Shown piece after piece: positions 26,845 through 35,921 of a stretch of 64,000 nucleotides of DNA. This DNA comes from JBFGFX01 sp965232455. GTDB lineage: Bacteria; Pseudomonadota; Gammaproteobacteria; Steroidobacterales; Woeseiaceae. A program made the translations under genes and the position numbers. Positions within the stretch are counted from its first letter, which is position 1. Every line of letters starts with the position of its first letter. The notes below the pieces were generated by a model. The model was not told the DNA's origin. It saw nothing but the letters and a program-made list of their open reading frames with translations, and made no database searches. The DNA lies in assembly GCA_965232455.1 (NCBI GenBank), contig OZ246981.1:2790001-2854000 (forward strand). The letters run 5' to 3'.

Positions 26845-27560
26845 GCGGCCCGCGTCCCGATGCCGTTGAACGACAGCCGCACTCGGGCGGCGAAAACCTG
26901 GAGGTCATGCAGGAGGCCGTTCGATACAACCGCTACCTTCGAGAACTGGTGAGACGGAACGCCGGATTCGCCGAAACTGCGCTCGATTTCGGCGCCGGAA
27001 TCGGCACGTTCAGCAGCGCCGTCGATCTGCCGCCGGCGCGCGTTCACTGTGTGGAACCGGATGCAAGGGCCAGGGACGTTCTCTCGGACCAGGGCTACCA
27101 GGTTCACGCGGACCTATCGGACGTCGATGACGCCGCCGTTCAATACGTTTTTTCGCTGAACGTCTTGGAGCACATTGAAAACGATGCGGCGGCGCTGGCG
27201 AATCTGCATCGCGTTCTTGAACCCGGCGGCCGCCTGTTTCTCTACCTGCCGGCATTTAATCTGTTGTTCACCTCGATGGATGCGCATGTGGGCCACCACC
27301 GCCGCTATCGCCTGTCCGGGATCAAAAAACTGCTGCTCCAGGCAGGCTTCGAGGTTGAGAAAAAGGCGTACGCGGACGCCCTGGGGTTCTTCGCAACACT
27401 TGCGTTTAAGCTCGTCGGCAGCTCCGAACCCGCGCCCCTGAATCCTCGAATTGTCCGTCTTTACGATCGATACTGTTTTCCGCTGAGTCGCGCGCTGTCC
27501 GTTCCGCTTGCCGGCGTCCTGGGAAAGAATTTGTACGTGGTTGCGAGGCGCCCCGCCTGA
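26841..27560 (+). CDS. Class I SAM-dependent methyltransferase in Gtr-like operon
   Basis: Starts at GTG 26841, overlapping the gtrA-like stop, giving 239 residues; the open frame extends further upstream but that part is out-of-frame overlap with the GT2 and GtrA genes and carries no recognisable sequence. SAM motif I is TALDFGAGIGTFSS, with VHCVEPDARA, FSLNVLEHIENDAAALANLHRVLEPGG and FLYLPAFNLLFTSMDAHVGHHRRYR, as in the methyltransferases often found beside GtrA/GtrB. It likely methylates a sugar or lipid-linked intermediate; the substrate is unknown. Confidence 0.82.
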   Translation: MSGPRPDAVERQPHSGGENLEVMQEAVRYNRYLRELVRRNAGFAETALDFGAGIGTFSSAVDLPPARVHCVEPDARARDVLSDQGYQVHADLSDVDDAAVQYVFSLNVLEHIENDAAALANLHRVLEPGGRLFLYLPAFNLLFTSMDAHVGHHRRYRLSGIKKLLLQAGFEVEKKAYADALGFFATLAFKLVGSSEPAPLNPRIVRLYDRYCFPLSRALSVPLAGVLGKNLYVVARRPA

Positions 27561-27732
27561 GTGGCGTTAGCGCGGCCGTCGAGCGGCCGACAAACGTGCG
27601 TTATGTCGCATTAATGAGCAGTACGTCGGTGTAGAATCGCCCAATCCTCGAAAAATCAACCAGTTGCAGGACGCTCTCATGCCCGTGGCATCCTGTAGCG
27701 CCCACGCTACGCGGCACAGGTAAGACGCTCAG

Positions 27733-29541
27733 GTGAAATCCTCGACGAGCTATTGGTTGATCTGGCTGCTGGCCAGTCTGCTCGCCGCCTTTTTCGCCTC
27801 ACTGTTGGATTCGGCTGCCTTCGTCGACGGTCGCTACATTCCCGTTGGCAACGACTCTTTTTATCATGCCAGGCGTATCCTCGATGCGGCTGTCGGCGAG
27901 CACGGTTTTTATCAGTTCGACCCTTTGATTCACGTTCCGGAAGGCAGCTGGCTGAACTGGCCCTGGGGATACGACTATGTCATGGCGCTTGCGCTGCGTC
28001 TCGCCCTGTGGATCCGGCCGTCCATGGAGCCAATGGCGTTTCTCGCCCACGTTCCCGTGTTATGGACAGCGGTGAATGCCGGCCTGCTGGTACTGATTGC
28101 CCGCCAGGTGCAGCTCGGCGCGGCGTACACCGCTATCGCCCTGCTCGGCTTCTCGCTAATGCCTCTGACGCAGTCCTTACACGGCCTCGGCATTATCGAC
28201 CATCACTTCGTGGAGCTTACCTTCGTCCTGGCCACGGTTTGGGCCGGACTCCGTTATTTCGAGCGCGCGACGCCGGAGACGGCCATCCTGTTGGGCGTCA
28301 TCCTCGGAATGGCGCCCGCTTTTCACAACGGCTTGTTCATCCTGCAAATACCCGTACTCGCCACCGCTTGTCTAAACTGGTTGAACGGAACGACCGCGAA
28401 TAGACGAACGTCGCTACAACTATCGGCCACCCTGGTAACGACAACGCTATTGATCTTGCTGCCGTCCGCGCCGTTCAGAGATCTACAGTTCGAGTTCTGG
28501 ACCTTGTCCTGGTTTCATCTATACGTCGCGTGCGGCAGCGCAGCAACGCTCGTGTTTTTGAGCCATCGAATCTACTCGAATATCAACCTCGCATTCTTTG
28601 CGGTGGCGGCGATTGGCCTGGCCGTGCCGATATTGGGCAAATTGATGCTCGGTTCCGCGTTCCTGGCCGGCGATCTGATACTGCTGAACAGCATCACCGA
28701 AGCCAAAAGCCTCTTTGCCCAACTGGCCGAGGACGGAGGGCTTCAACGGGTTACCGAACTTTACAGCTGGCTGCTCGTTCTCTGGCCCTTGCTTCTGCTC
28801 GCGTTCCTGCGGCACGCGTGGCGCAACGACAAACCGCAACGGACTTTTTTGTCGGTGGCGATCGTCTTCGGCATCACATTGATGGCCACACAGTTTCGAT
28901 TCCATCCGTTCGGTTCCTGGGCGCTGCTCGTGGGCGGTCTTCTGCTGCTTCAAGACGCTCGGACGCGTTACGGTTTTTCGACGCTTGCCGCGTCGGCGGC
29001 AGCGCTCGCAGTCCTGGCCCTGGCAATGCAACCGCCGCTGCGTAATCAGCTTTTGAAGACATTTCCGGCCGGCCTTACCAAGGAATATGCGGCGGTTCGT
29101 ACGTTGTTTCCGAGCCTCGAAAGGGAATGCGCCAACGAGCCCGGTGCAGTCCTTTCAACCAACGACGATGGGCACTACATTCGATATCACACGCGCTGCG
29201 GCGTCATCGTGAACAATTTTATTATGACGCCCCTCCACCTGCGGAAGATTCAGGAAGCGCATGCGTATCTTCGGATGACGCCGGAGGAGCTGAGTAAGAC
29301 GGCGCCTCACATCCGTTACGTGTTCGTGCGGCTGAATAACATCGTGATGACGGGCCCAACCGGAATCGAGCCTACGCCGACGGTGGAGGTCGTGCGGAGC
29401 AATCCACCACTGTTCAACGCCTTGGTGTTCTCGGACGAATGGCCGGAGGAGTATCGCCTCATCGACGAGCTTCGCGTCGACGATGCACGTGACTTCGCTT
29501 ATGCGCGCGTGTTCGAGATCGTTCGAGACCGCAGAAACTGA
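27733..29541 (+). CDS. STT3/PglB/AglB-like oligosaccharyltransferase homologue with degenerate WWDYG motif
   Basis: A 602-residue polytopic protein, GTG start. The N-terminal membrane half has motifs at STT3-like positions: NDSFYHARRI (acidic first loop, Asp41), WPWGYDY (about 77-82), GIIDHHFVEL (Asp156), and NSITE (Glu323), which fits the SVSE/TIxE loop. The C-terminal soluble part has LSTNDDGHYIRYHTRC (about 474-489), where true oligosaccharyltransferases have WWDYG, and VIVNNF follows as in STT3. So the metal-binding and catalytic loop residues appear kept, but the WWD that recognises the +2 Ser/Thr of the sequon is not. It probably transfers a lipid-linked sugar in the periplasm to an acceptor other than N-x-S/T. 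It follows the GT2-GtrA-methyltransferase set by 172 bases. Confidence 0.7.
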   Translation: MKSSTSYWLIWLLASLLAAFFASLLDSAAFVDGRYIPVGNDSFYHARRILDAAVGEHGFYQFDPLIHVPEGSWLNWPWGYDYVMALALRLALWIRPSMEPMAFLAHVPVLWTAVNAGLLVLIARQVQLGAAYTAIALLGFSLMPLTQSLHGLGIIDHHFVELTFVLATVWAGLRYFERATPETAILLGVILGMAPAFHNGLFILQIPVLATACLNWLNGTTANRRTSLQLSATLVTTTLLILLPSAPFRDLQFEFWTLSWFHLYVACGSAATLVFLSHRIYSNINLAFFAVAAIGLAVPILGKLMLGSAFLAGDLILLNSITEAKSLFAQLAEDGGLQRVTELYSWLLVLWPLLLLAFLRHAWRNDKPQRTFLSVAIVFGITLMATQFRFHPFGSWALLVGGLLLLQDARTRYGFSTLAASAAALAVLALAMQPPLRNQLLKTFPAGLTKEYAAVRTLFPSLERECANEPGAVLSTNDDGHYIRYHTRCGVIVNNFIMTPLHLRKIQEAHAYLRMTPEELSKTAPHIRYVFVRLNNIVMTGPTGIEPTPTVEVVRSNPPLFNALVFSDEWPEEYRLIDELRVDDARDFAYARVFEIVRDRRN

Positions 29542-29563
29542 CGCGCTTGTCGGCCGACCCGGG

Positions 29564-30652
29564 TTATGACTCGGCGGGAAACAGCTTTTTCATGCGCTCT
29601 TCCAATCGTGAGACGAGTTTTTCCCACGAAAGAACCCGTTCATCACCGGCGATATGTCGGTTCCTGAGCTGATTTGCTATCGCCCGGGCGAGCGATTCCG
29701 GATTGCCCGGCTCTGCAACACAGTCGAAACTCTCGGGAAAGTAGCCGGCGTAGTCAGCGACATCCGAAACCACCACCGGAACGCCGCAGGCAATGTACTC
29801 CATGAGCTTACAGGCGTTCGTCATCCTCATCAGATCGGTGTTCTTGTAAGGAATGGTCACCACGTCACAAGAATTTATCAGATGAACGACGTCTGCCTGC
29901 TTTACCATCCCTCTGTAATCGATCCACGGACAATCCAGACCGATCTCGGCGAAGTCTCGTCCCGCCAACAACAGTTTGATGTCTTCCCCTTCAGCCCTCA
30001 AAAGTCTCAGAGCCTCGACCAAATCGTCCGCGCCTCTCGGTTTGTGAATGCTCCCGAAATAGCCAACGACGGTGTCCCCGATCGCAACGTTGGTCTTCTT
30101 CCTTGCGGAAAGCCTGTCTCCCGCCCTGAACATCCCTGTGTCGACGCCGTTCTGCACCAGTAAGGTATTCTTTTGGTGCGCGCTGTATTTTTTCCGCAAG
30201 GGCTCGCTTGCACAGACAACCAGGTCACTTTTTCTCACAGCGGTCCTGAGCAGTGTGCGCATGAAGGGCAGTTTGTTGGTGCCGAATGAGGCGTAGTCGT
30301 CGTAAACATCGAAGATCGCCTTACACGACAATCGCCTGGACAAGAGCAGGCCCAGATATCCCAGATAACTGTCGCCGCTGGAAAATACGAAATCCGCTTC
30401 GGCAATCTTCAGCTCTTGAAGAACCCGATTCACCAGGGGCAAACGCCACAGGGACCTTGCGGGTATCGTATGAAACCGGATCTTGTTCTTGTGGACGCTC
30501 GATTCCGTTTTGTTTCTGAAATCGACTGCGAAGACGATGCATTCATGCCCGTTTTCGGCAAGAATCCTCGGAAAGTTGAAGAGACGGCCGAATTTGTCCT
30601 CTATCAAGTCCTTGTTGGTATAAAAACGCTTTACGAGGAATACAATCTTCAA
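29564..30652 (-). CDS. GT4 family glycosyltransferase
   Basis: A 362-residue GT-B protein. TTG is the only possible start in this frame, since a stop lies three codons upstream. FLVKRFYTNKDLIEDKFGRL begins the acceptor domain; TVVGYFGSIHKPRGADDLVEAL begins the donor domain, and NACKLMEYIACGVPVVVSDV is the nucleotide-sugar motif region (Glu in LMEYIACG). No membrane helix. It is convergent with the STT3-like gene, 22 bases apart, and likely contributes to the same glycan. Confidence 0.85.
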   Translation of the reverse strand: MKIVFLVKRFYTNKDLIEDKFGRLFNFPRILAENGHECIVFAVDFRNKTESSVHKNKIRFHTIPARSLWRLPLVNRVLQELKIAEADFVFSSGDSYLGYLGLLLSRRLSCKAIFDVYDDYASFGTNKLPFMRTLLRTAVRKSDLVVCASEPLRKKYSAHQKNTLLVQNGVDTGMFRAGDRLSARKKTNVAIGDTVVGYFGSIHKPRGADDLVEALRLLRAEGEDIKLLLAGRDFAEIGLDCPWIDYRGMVKQADVVHLINSCDVVTIPYKNTDLMRMTNACKLMEYIACGVPVVVSDVADYAGYFPESFDCVAEPGNPESLARAIANQLRNRHIAGDERVLSWEKLVSRLEERMKKLFPAES

Positions 30653-30944
30653 CTCGAATTCTCACCATTGTCGGCGATAGCTGCCCACCGTTGGCGGAGT
30701 GTAACAGGTATGTTTCGCCATGGACCCGAACAAGGGCGGCCCGCGCGGATCAGGGTTTTCCACGATTCCCAGAGGCCCCGTCAACATCAATATTGGCTGT
30801 CCGAGCACGGCGCTGGTCAACGGCGACGGAATACATCACGGTCGGGAACTTCCAGCCCGGGATAGACCTCGCTTCGGTATTCCGTGAAGGACTTCGGACG
30901 CTTGTGCGTGCCCTCGGCAGCTATCGGTATACGGGTTACGAACG

Positions 30945-33305
30945 ATGACGGGCGAAAACAATCTTCTCAATCGAATGGACGCCTGGTGGCGGGCCGCCAA
31001 CTACCTGTCCGTCGGGCAAATCTACCTGCTGGCCAACCCGCTGCTGCAAGAACCGCTGCGCATCGAGCACGTCAAACCGCGATTGCTTGGGCACTGGGGC
31101 ACCACGCCGGGCCTCAATTTCATTTACGTGCACCTGAACCAGGCGATCGTAAAACGCGATCTTGATGTGATTTACCTGACCGGGCCAGGTCACGGCGGGC
31201 CGGCATTGGTCGCCAACAGCTGGCTGGAAGGCAGTTACAGCGAACTCTACCCGGAGGTCTCCCAAGACGTCGAAGGCATGACCCGGCTGTTCAAGCAGTT
31301 CTCGTTCCCCGGTGGCATCCCGAGCCACTGCGCGCCGGAAACGCCGGGATCCATACACGAGGGCGGAGAACTCGGATACGTCCTTGCCCACGCGTTCGGC
31401 GCCGCGTTCGACAATCCGGGCCTCATCGCCGCCTGCGTTATTGGCGACGGCGAGGCCGAGACCGGACCGCTGGCCGCCAGCTGGCACTCCAACAAGTTTC
31501 TCAATCCCGTCACCGACGGCGCCGTGCTGCCGATTCTGCATCTGAACGGCTGGAAGATCGCGAATCCTACCGTGTTTGGCCGCATGACGGATGCGGAACT
31601 CGAGCAGCTCTTCAGGGGGTACGGCTACGCCCCGAGGTTCATCGAGGGCGACGACCCTGTGCAGATGCACGAAGCCACGGCCGAAGCGCTCGGTCTGGCG
31701 CTCGACGAGATCGAAGCGATTCAGACGGAGGCGAGGGCTTCCGGCTTTCGAGCGCGGCCCGTCTGGCCGATGATCGTGCTGCGCACGCCCAAGGGTTGGA
31801 CCGGCCCAAAGCAGGTCGACGACGTTCCGATAGAGGGTACGTGGCGGTCACATCAAGTACCGCTGGCCGGCTTGCGAAACTCGCCGGACCACCTCGCACA
31901 GCTCGAGGCCTGGCTTCGCAGTTATCGTCCCGAGGAACTGTTCGACGACGCGGGTCGTCCGGTGGCGAGTATCACCGAGCTGGCGCCGACCGGAAATCGT
32001 CGCATGGGCGACAATCCGCACGCGAACGGCGGGCTCTTGCTGAAGGACCTGCGAATGCCGGACCACCGGAAATACGCGGTGGAAGTACCGGATCCCGGCG
32101 GCGTGACGGCCGAGGCGACCCGCGTGCTCGGCCAATTCCTCCGCGACGTCATGCGAAAGAATCTCGGCGCCCGCAATTTCAGGGTCTTTGGCCCGGACGA
32201 GACGGCGTCCAATCGCCTGACGGCCATTTATGAGGTTACCGGCAAAACCTCGACCGGTCCGTTCGAGGACGTAGACGAACATCTGTCGCCAGACGGCCGC
32301 GTCATGGAGGTGCTGTCGGAGCATCTGTGTCAGGGATGGTTGGAAGGTTACCTGCTAACCGGCCGTCACGGTTTGTTCTCCTGTTACGAAGCTTTCGTTC
32401 ACATCGTCGATTCGATGTTCAATCAGCATGCAAAATGGCTGAAGGTCAGCCGCGAGATTCCGTGGCGCCGCCCCGTTGCCTCATTGAACTACCTGCTGAC
32501 TTCCCACGTCTGGCGCCAGGACCACAATGGTTTCAGTCACCAGGATCCGGGGTTCATCGACCACGTAGTGAACAAGAAAGCCGACGTCATCCGCGTCTAT
32601 CTGCCGCCGGACGCAAATACCCTGCTCTGCGTTGCCGATCGCTGCCTGCGTTCTCGCGACTTCATCAACGTCATCGTCGCCGGAAAGCAGCGGCAACCCC
32701 AGTATCTCGACATGGATGCCGCCATAAAACACTGCGAGGCCGGCGTCGGCATCTGGGAGTGGGCCAGCAACGATCAGGGCGGCGAACCCGATGTCGTGAT
32801 GGCATGCGCGGGCGATATTCCGACGTTGGAGACGCTTGCAGCCGTTTCGATGCTGAGGGAATTTTTCCCGGATCTCAGGGTCCGTGTCGTCAACGTCGTC
32901 GACCTGATGACGCTGCAACCGTCTCCGGAACACCCGCACGGACTCGGCGATCGCGATTTCGACACAATATTCACGCGCGACAGACCGATCATCTTCGCGT
33001 ACCACGGCTATCCATGGTTGATCCACCGCCTGACCTACCGGCGCGCGAACCATGAGAACCTGCACGTTCGCGGATACAAGGAGGAAGGCACGACGACGAC
33101 GCCGTTCGACATGGCCGTACTCAACCACATCGACCGTTTCGATCTCGTTGCGGACGTGATCGACCGGGTCGAGAAACTCGGCCCGGTTGCCGCCTACGTG
33201 AAACAGGCGATGCGCGACAAATTGATCGAACACAGGCAGTACATCCACGAGCATGGTGAGGACATGCCGGAGATTCGCGACTGGCGATGGCGAGTCCCCG
33301 AATAG
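30945..33305 (+). CDS. xfp: Xylulose-5-phosphate/fructose-6-phosphate phosphoketolase
   Basis: The 786-residue thiamine-diphosphate enzyme splits xylulose-5-P or fructose-6-P with phosphate to acetyl-phosphate and glyceraldehyde-3-P or erythrose-4-P. Diagnostic segments: DAWWRAANYLSVGQIYL near the N-terminus, LGHWGTTPGLNFIYVHLN, GPGHGGPALVANSWLEGSY, the ThDP motif VIGDGEAETGPLA, and TSHVWRQDHNGFSHQDPGF. Length matches the family (about 790). Acetate kinase follows 68 bases downstream, so the pair would make acetate and ATP from sugar phosphates. Confidence 0.96.
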   Translation: MTGENNLLNRMDAWWRAANYLSVGQIYLLANPLLQEPLRIEHVKPRLLGHWGTTPGLNFIYVHLNQAIVKRDLDVIYLTGPGHGGPALVANSWLEGSYSELYPEVSQDVEGMTRLFKQFSFPGGIPSHCAPETPGSIHEGGELGYVLAHAFGAAFDNPGLIAACVIGDGEAETGPLAASWHSNKFLNPVTDGAVLPILHLNGWKIANPTVFGRMTDAELEQLFRGYGYAPRFIEGDDPVQMHEATAEALGLALDEIEAIQTEARASGFRARPVWPMIVLRTPKGWTGPKQVDDVPIEGTWRSHQVPLAGLRNSPDHLAQLEAWLRSYRPEELFDDAGRPVASITELAPTGNRRMGDNPHANGGLLLKDLRMPDHRKYAVEVPDPGGVTAEATRVLGQFLRDVMRKNLGARNFRVFGPDETASNRLTAIYEVTGKTSTGPFEDVDEHLSPDGRVMEVLSEHLCQGWLEGYLLTGRHGLFSCYEAFVHIVDSMFNQHAKWLKVSREIPWRRPVASLNYLLTSHVWRQDHNGFSHQDPGFIDHVVNKKADVIRVYLPPDANTLLCVADRCLRSRDFINVIVAGKQRQPQYLDMDAAIKHCEAGVGIWEWASNDQGGEPDVVMACAGDIPTLETLAAVSMLREFFPDLRVRVVNVVDLMTLQPSPEHPHGLGDRDFDTIFTRDRPIIFAYHGYPWLIHRLTYRRANHENLHVRGYKEEGTTTTPFDMAVLNHIDRFDLVADVIDRVEKLGPVAAYVKQAMRDKLIEHRQYIHEHGEDMPEIRDWRWRVPE

Positions 33306-33373
33306 ACGGCAGCACACCCGCCAGCGTCAAGGGATCACGTTGAGCGAACCACATCGATGAAAGACGCTGTCAA

Positions 33374-34477
33374 ATGAGCCTTCGCGTCGCCGTCATGAAC
33401 GCGGGTTCGTCGACGTTGAAACTCGCACTGCTCGACGTGACCGAACGCGGTACCAGGGAAGTGCAACGTATCGTCCGAACACTCGGCCCGGAGGAAGGTC
33501 TGGCCGAGGCGGCGTGCAACGCGCTCGGACAACTCGAGTCGGCGCCAGACGCCTTCGGTCACCGGTTGGTACACGGCGGTGCGGACTTCGTCGAACCCAC
33601 GCTTCTTACGGATCGGGTGGTCGCCAGGCTCGAGAAACTCGCACCGCTGGCGCCCCTGCACACCGCTCACGCGCTGGCGGCCATACGCGAGGCGGCAAGG
33701 GCGCATCCGGGACGACCGGCCGTCGCCGTGTTCGATACGGCGTATCATGCCCACCGTCCGCCCGAGTCGATGCACTACGCCCTGCCCCGGGACGTTGTAG
33801 ACAAGTTCGGCATGCGCCGCTACGGATTTCACGGCATCGCACATGCGTCACTCGTCGAGGCTCTCGCAGACGCCGAGGGCATCGGCGTCAACGACGTATC
33901 GGGGGTTACGCTGCAGCTCGGCGCCGGATGCTCCGCTTGCGCCGTACGTCACGGTCGCTCGTTCGAGACCTCGATGGGACTAACGCCGCTCGAGGGTCTG
34001 GTAATGATGACCCGAAGCGGCAACATCGATCCGGCAATCGTCCTGCAGCTGATCCGCGCCGGGTACGACGCCGAACGTATCGAGCAGGATCTTACGACCC
34101 GCTCCGGACTCTACGGGATCAGCGGGATCGCCGATATGCGTCAGCTCCTCGCGGCCGATGCCGATGGGAAACCGGAAGCCAAACTGGCGCTCGATGTTTT
34201 TTGTCACAGCATCGTCGCCACCGTCGGCGCCTATTTCACATTGTTGGGCGAAGCGCGCGCGCTGGTTTTCGGCGGTGGGATCGGCGCAAACGCACCGCAG
34301 ATCCGAGCGCGTGTCGCCGAGCGACTCGGTGCATGGAACGTCGTCCTCGATCCGGAAGTCAATCAGAGAAACGACCAGGGTCAAATATCGGTTGACGGAT
34401 CGACGCCGGTTTTTGCGCTGGGCACCGACGAGGAACGGGTGATCGCGCGTGAAGTCGCCGGATTTCTCGAGGAATGA
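33374..34477 (+). CDS. ackA: Acetate kinase
   Basis: A 367-residue acetate/propionate kinase-family protein. VMNAGSSTLKLALL is the N-terminal phosphate-binding motif, FDTAYHAHRPPESMHYALP and YGFHGIAHASL follow, then TSMGLTPLEGLVMMTRSGNIDPAIV, and FGGGIGANAPQIR near the end. It is a little shorter than the usual 400 residues, and the usual LGNG sequence reads LGAG. It converts the acetyl-phosphate from the phosphoketolase just upstream to acetate with ATP formation. Confidence 0.93.
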   Translation: MSLRVAVMNAGSSTLKLALLDVTERGTREVQRIVRTLGPEEGLAEAACNALGQLESAPDAFGHRLVHGGADFVEPTLLTDRVVARLEKLAPLAPLHTAHALAAIREAARAHPGRPAVAVFDTAYHAHRPPESMHYALPRDVVDKFGMRRYGFHGIAHASLVEALADAEGIGVNDVSGVTLQLGAGCSACAVRHGRSFETSMGLTPLEGLVMMTRSGNIDPAIVLQLIRAGYDAERIEQDLTTRSGLYGISGIADMRQLLAADADGKPEAKLALDVFCHSIVATVGAYFTLLGEARALVFGGGIGANAPQIRARVAERLGAWNVVLDPEVNQRNDQGQISVDGSTPVFALGTDEERVIAREVAGFLEE

Positions 34478-34579
34478 TTCGGGCGGGATTACAGATCTAT
34501 TCCGCCGTCGCCCAGCGCCTGTTGGCACTAAGTATATGCCCGAATTTCGCGCGGCTCGGGCGCAGCTTAACGTGGTCCA

Positions 34580-34981
34580 ATGCGTGCTCGCGGCCCGCCA
34601 TTCCCTGCGAAATCCGCGGTGTCTGTTGCGATCGTCGAAGACGACGAATCGATTTTGGACGCCGTCAGGATATTGCTGGAAACGCACGGCTGGCGGGTCC
34701 GCGTCTATGCGTCCGGCGAACCGTTTGTCGCGGATCTCGGTGAACACACACCCGATTGCCTGATTCTGGACCCGCATCTGCCGGGGATGAACGGTGCGGA
34801 CGTTGTCCGCGCGCTCAAGGATATCCAAATCGACCTGCCGGTTATCGGGCTGACCGCATGGCCGGACAGCCCGCTGGCCCTGGAGGTCGTCAGCCTTGGC
34901 ATTTCCGTCATGCTGACGAAACCGGTCCGGTCCGAGGAGCTCATCGAGGAGATAGGACTCGCCATTCACAAACGCGGTTAG
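34580..34981 (+). CDS. Stand-alone response-regulator receiver domain (FixJ-type)
   Basis: Up to 133 residues; a GTG at 34619 would give a 120-residue protein starting directly at the domain (VSVAIVEDDESIL) and is equally possible. It has the acidic pair EDD, the phospho-acceptor Asp in DCLILDPHLPGMNG, the conserved Thr in GLTAW and the Lys in LTKPV, so it should be phosphorylatable. There is no output domain. No histidine kinase is nearby. It lies 102 bases after ackA. Confidence 0.85.
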   Translation: MRARGPPFPAKSAVSVAIVEDDESILDAVRILLETHGWRVRVYASGEPFVADLGEHTPDCLILDPHLPGMNGADVVRALKDIQIDLPVIGLTAWPDSPLALEVVSLGISVMLTKPVRSEELIEEIGLAIHKRG

Positions 34982-35129
34982 ACCAATGTGTCGCCCTGTT
35001 CCCGCGCAACTGAATGGACTGCGGCTAGTACGAATGCTCATTTCCGGACTCGTTTGATAGAGTCCGAGTCGGCAGCTATGAATAGCAACACTTTTGCCCA
35101 TGGACTGAACTCAGGCGTAGGGAGTCAAC

Positions 35130-35636
35130 ATGGCGCTTCATCTCGAACCGCTGGACCTGTCCGAGGAACTGCAGACGCTCGAATCGATGTTGATCGTATC
35201 GTGCCCCGTGTGTCCACCGGTCAGCCTGGCAATGCAAAAACGGGCGCCGCTCATCGAATTCTTCAAACACGGAATCAAGACTGGCGCGTTCGAGGACTAC
35301 GTTCAGTCGATTCGCGAAGCGCTCGAACGGCGCGGGATTCGCACTGGGGTTTTCACGAGCCGCGCGCCCTTTCCACCCATGTGCCTTTGGACAAAGGGAC
35401 AGCGAAATCGACTCAGAAAACGCGCGGAAGGCTATGACGCAGCCCTCGTATTGGGCTGTGACACCGCACTGTACACGTCCGAGGAAACCTTGCGTGAAAC
35501 CGGATGCCGAAGCGTACTTGGCATGGAGACAACCGGCAAAACGAATGCGACGGCAAAGATCCATTTTCCCCTGACCGTTACGCTCGAAAACAAAACGCGA
35601 ATCGAGGAAGGAAACAAGGCGGAGAAATTGCCTTAG
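35130..35636 (+). CDS. Uncharacterised Cys-rich protein
   Basis: A 168-residue soluble protein with GGGAG-type ribosome-binding site (gtaGGGAGtcaac). Cysteines lie at residues 25, 28, 85, 110 and 126 in the contexts LIVSCPVCPP, PPMCLWTKG, LVLGCDTALY and ETGCRSV. The alpha/beta pattern (GYDAALVLGCDTALYTSEETL) and spaced cysteines weakly recall the C-terminal domain associated with methylenetetrahydrofolate reductase and some corrinoid-related small proteins, but the likeness is too slight for a name. The CxxC and partner cysteines could bind a metal or a cluster. It follows the orphan receiver gene after 148 bases. Confidence 0.6.
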   Translation: MALHLEPLDLSEELQTLESMLIVSCPVCPPVSLAMQKRAPLIEFFKHGIKTGAFEDYVQSIREALERRGIRTGVFTSRAPFPPMCLWTKGQRNRLRKRAEGYDAALVLGCDTALYTSEETLRETGCRSVLGMETTGKTNATAKIHFPLTVTLENKTRIEEGNKAEKLP

Positions 35637-35740
35637 TACCGTAGCCGTTAGTGCAATCGAGCGCCGAACGGAGCCAGCCGGTGATATGGATCGAACGTGA
35701 CTGTTGGTGCTACCGCGAACACCACTCAGACCTGAATCAG

Positions 35741-35917
35741 CTACGGGGAACGGTCCCGCCCTATCCACCAGGGCACGCTCGCGAACCAGAGAATCGTTCC
35801 AAGAAGCATCAAATCGAACATCCGTGGCTTGCCCAGGAAGCCCAGCGCATAGGCGACCACGGGACCGAGCACCAGCAGAAGTCCCAGTATCGAAACTATT
35901 GGCAGAAGAGTTTTCAT
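35741..35917 (-). CDS. 58-residue two-helix membrane protein downstream of NCS1-like permease
   Basis: A short gene found by reading the minus strand after the permease: ATG at 35917, TAG at 35743-35741. The peptide begins MKTLLPIVSILGLLLVLGPV and ends WFASVPWWIGRDRSP, with two hydrophobic segments (about 4-27 and 33-51) separated by GKPRM. It starts four bases after the permease stop, so the two are co-transcribed and probably translationally coupled. Small two-helix proteins accompany several secondary transporters (for example DUF3311 with SSS permeases). A subunit or stabiliser of the permease is the likely role; this is inference from position and size. Confidence 0.7.
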   Translation of the reverse strand: MKTLLPIVSILGLLLVLGPVVAYALGFLGKPRMFDLMLLGTILWFASVPWWIGRDRSP

Positions 35918-35921
35918 CACA

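Noticed and set aside
35046..35066. CGGACTC/GAGTCCG hairpin as terminator of the receiver gene
   Set aside because: Seven-base stem without a T-run; could be chance, so not listed as a feature.
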